A stretch of 64,000 nucleotides of DNA from Paraburkholderia sp. HP33-1. GTDB taxonomy: Bacteria; Pseudomonadota; Gammaproteobacteria; Burkholderiales; Burkholderiaceae. Below are positions 63,764 to 64,000 of the stretch, one piece after another. The position numbers and the translations under genes are program-made. Location: NCBI RefSeq assembly GCF_021390595.1, contig NZ_JAJEJR010000001.1, forward strand, positions 930,001 to 994,000, given 5' to 3'. Below the pieces are notes generated by a model that was not told the origin of the DNA, did no database searches, and saw only the letters and a program-made list of their open reading frames with translations. Each line of letters begins with the position of its first letter. Positions within the stretch are counted from its first letter, which is position 1.

Positions 63764-64000
63764 TCATGCTAGCGGCGATGCTGCTGCGCCGCTATCAGGG
63801 CTTGCCTGAGCCTCAAGCTCCAGCGAGCGGATGCCGTTATGCGGCGGATGACCGGTCGCCTGGGCCATCTCCTGCTCGTGCTTCATCAGGTTCAGTCCGG
63901 TGTGGACGAGCGCCACGTGCGAAAACGCTTGCGGGAAATTGCCGACCAGACGTTTTTCGACCGGGTCGTACTCCTCGGACAGCAGGCCGACGTCGTTGCA
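63764..64000 (-). CDS. C-terminal part of a GH15-family glucoamylase/trehalase-like protein
   Basis: 79 codons including the stop, extending beyond the right edge. CNDVGLLSEEYDPVEKRLVG and FPQAFSHVALVHTGLNL are the C-terminal signature of bacterial GH15 glucan/trehalose-hydrolysing enzymes, in which the Gly-Asn-Phe-Pro-Gln-Ala-Phe-Ser-His motif is conserved. The tail after residue 50 is unconserved. The substrate (glucose polymer or trehalose) cannot be told from this fragment. Confidence 0.88.
   Translation of the reverse strand, partial: CNDVGLLSEEYDPVEKRLVGNFPQAFSHVALVHTGLNLMKHEQEMAQATGHPPHNGIRSLELEAQASPDSGAAASPLA

Overview
The window is about 64 kb of GC-rich chromosome. It reads as a Burkholderiales genome, most likely Paraburkholderia or Burkholderia. 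Reasons are the near-universal GC-rich third codon positions, intracellular PHA depolymerase (phaZ), Dcm/Vsr, stand-alone soluble RnfB beside nth, monomeric NADP isocitrate dehydrogenase, BenE, and family matches throughout that are typical of that order. The genus is an inference from gene content; no marker such as 16S is present.

Layout. 1-5.4 kb: a lipoprotein, then two paralogous sigma-54 activators flanking a DUF883 membrane gene and a small membrane protein, then two small hypothetical proteins. 5.6-9.1 kb: trehalose-6-phosphate synthase otsA, a 14-TM MFS exporter and a PEBP-family protein. 9.3-11.3 kb: vsr and dcm, with inverted repeats upstream of dcm and an orphan terminator. 11.4-13.0 kb: two small hypotheticals and a GST. 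13.1-15.2 kb: a lower-GC islet beside tRNA-Arg(CCT) with a Cys/His protein of unknown function, a truncated methyltransferase, a small conserved protein and the 5' end of an IS256-type transposase. 15.4-23.3 kb: housekeeping block with rubredoxin, a DUF4399 protein, an ABC-F protein, parE and parC. 23.4-28.9 kb: CopD-like protein, ChrA-like transporter, GGDEF/EAL protein and PhzF. 29-33.3 kb: RidA, a PLP aminotransferase, a glyoxalase-fold protein and a divergent MocR regulator. 33.4-36.7 kb: htpG, ubiC and a uracil-DNA-glycosylase-fold enzyme. 36.9-43 kb: accessory-looking stretch with a beta-propeller/DUF305 pair, a long gene-poor region, a periplasmic amino-acid binding protein, an orphan antitoxin with a perfect palindromic operator, a GNAT/cupin pair and an AraC regulator. 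43.2-45.4 kb: icd. 45.5-48.3 kb: an operon of a cyclic-nucleotide-binding/FliG-like fusion, a MotA-like and a MotB-like protein. 48.6-64 kb: methyltransferase, DUF3311/SSS symporter, FUSC exporter, VOC protein, transaldolase, benE, VWA/MoxR pair, two c-type cytochromes, DUF1841, nth, rnfB, a TetR regulator, phaZ and the 3' end of a GH15 glucoamylase.

The most interesting system is the 45.5-48.3 kb operon. A Crp-like sensor carries a C-terminal domain that aligns with the torque-generating domain of the flagellar rotor protein FliG, and it is encoded directly upstream of a complete proton-channel stator pair, with no other flagellar gene nearby. It looks like a ligand-gated, stand-alone stator/rotor-type module. 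All functional statements are from reading the sequence; no database search was run.
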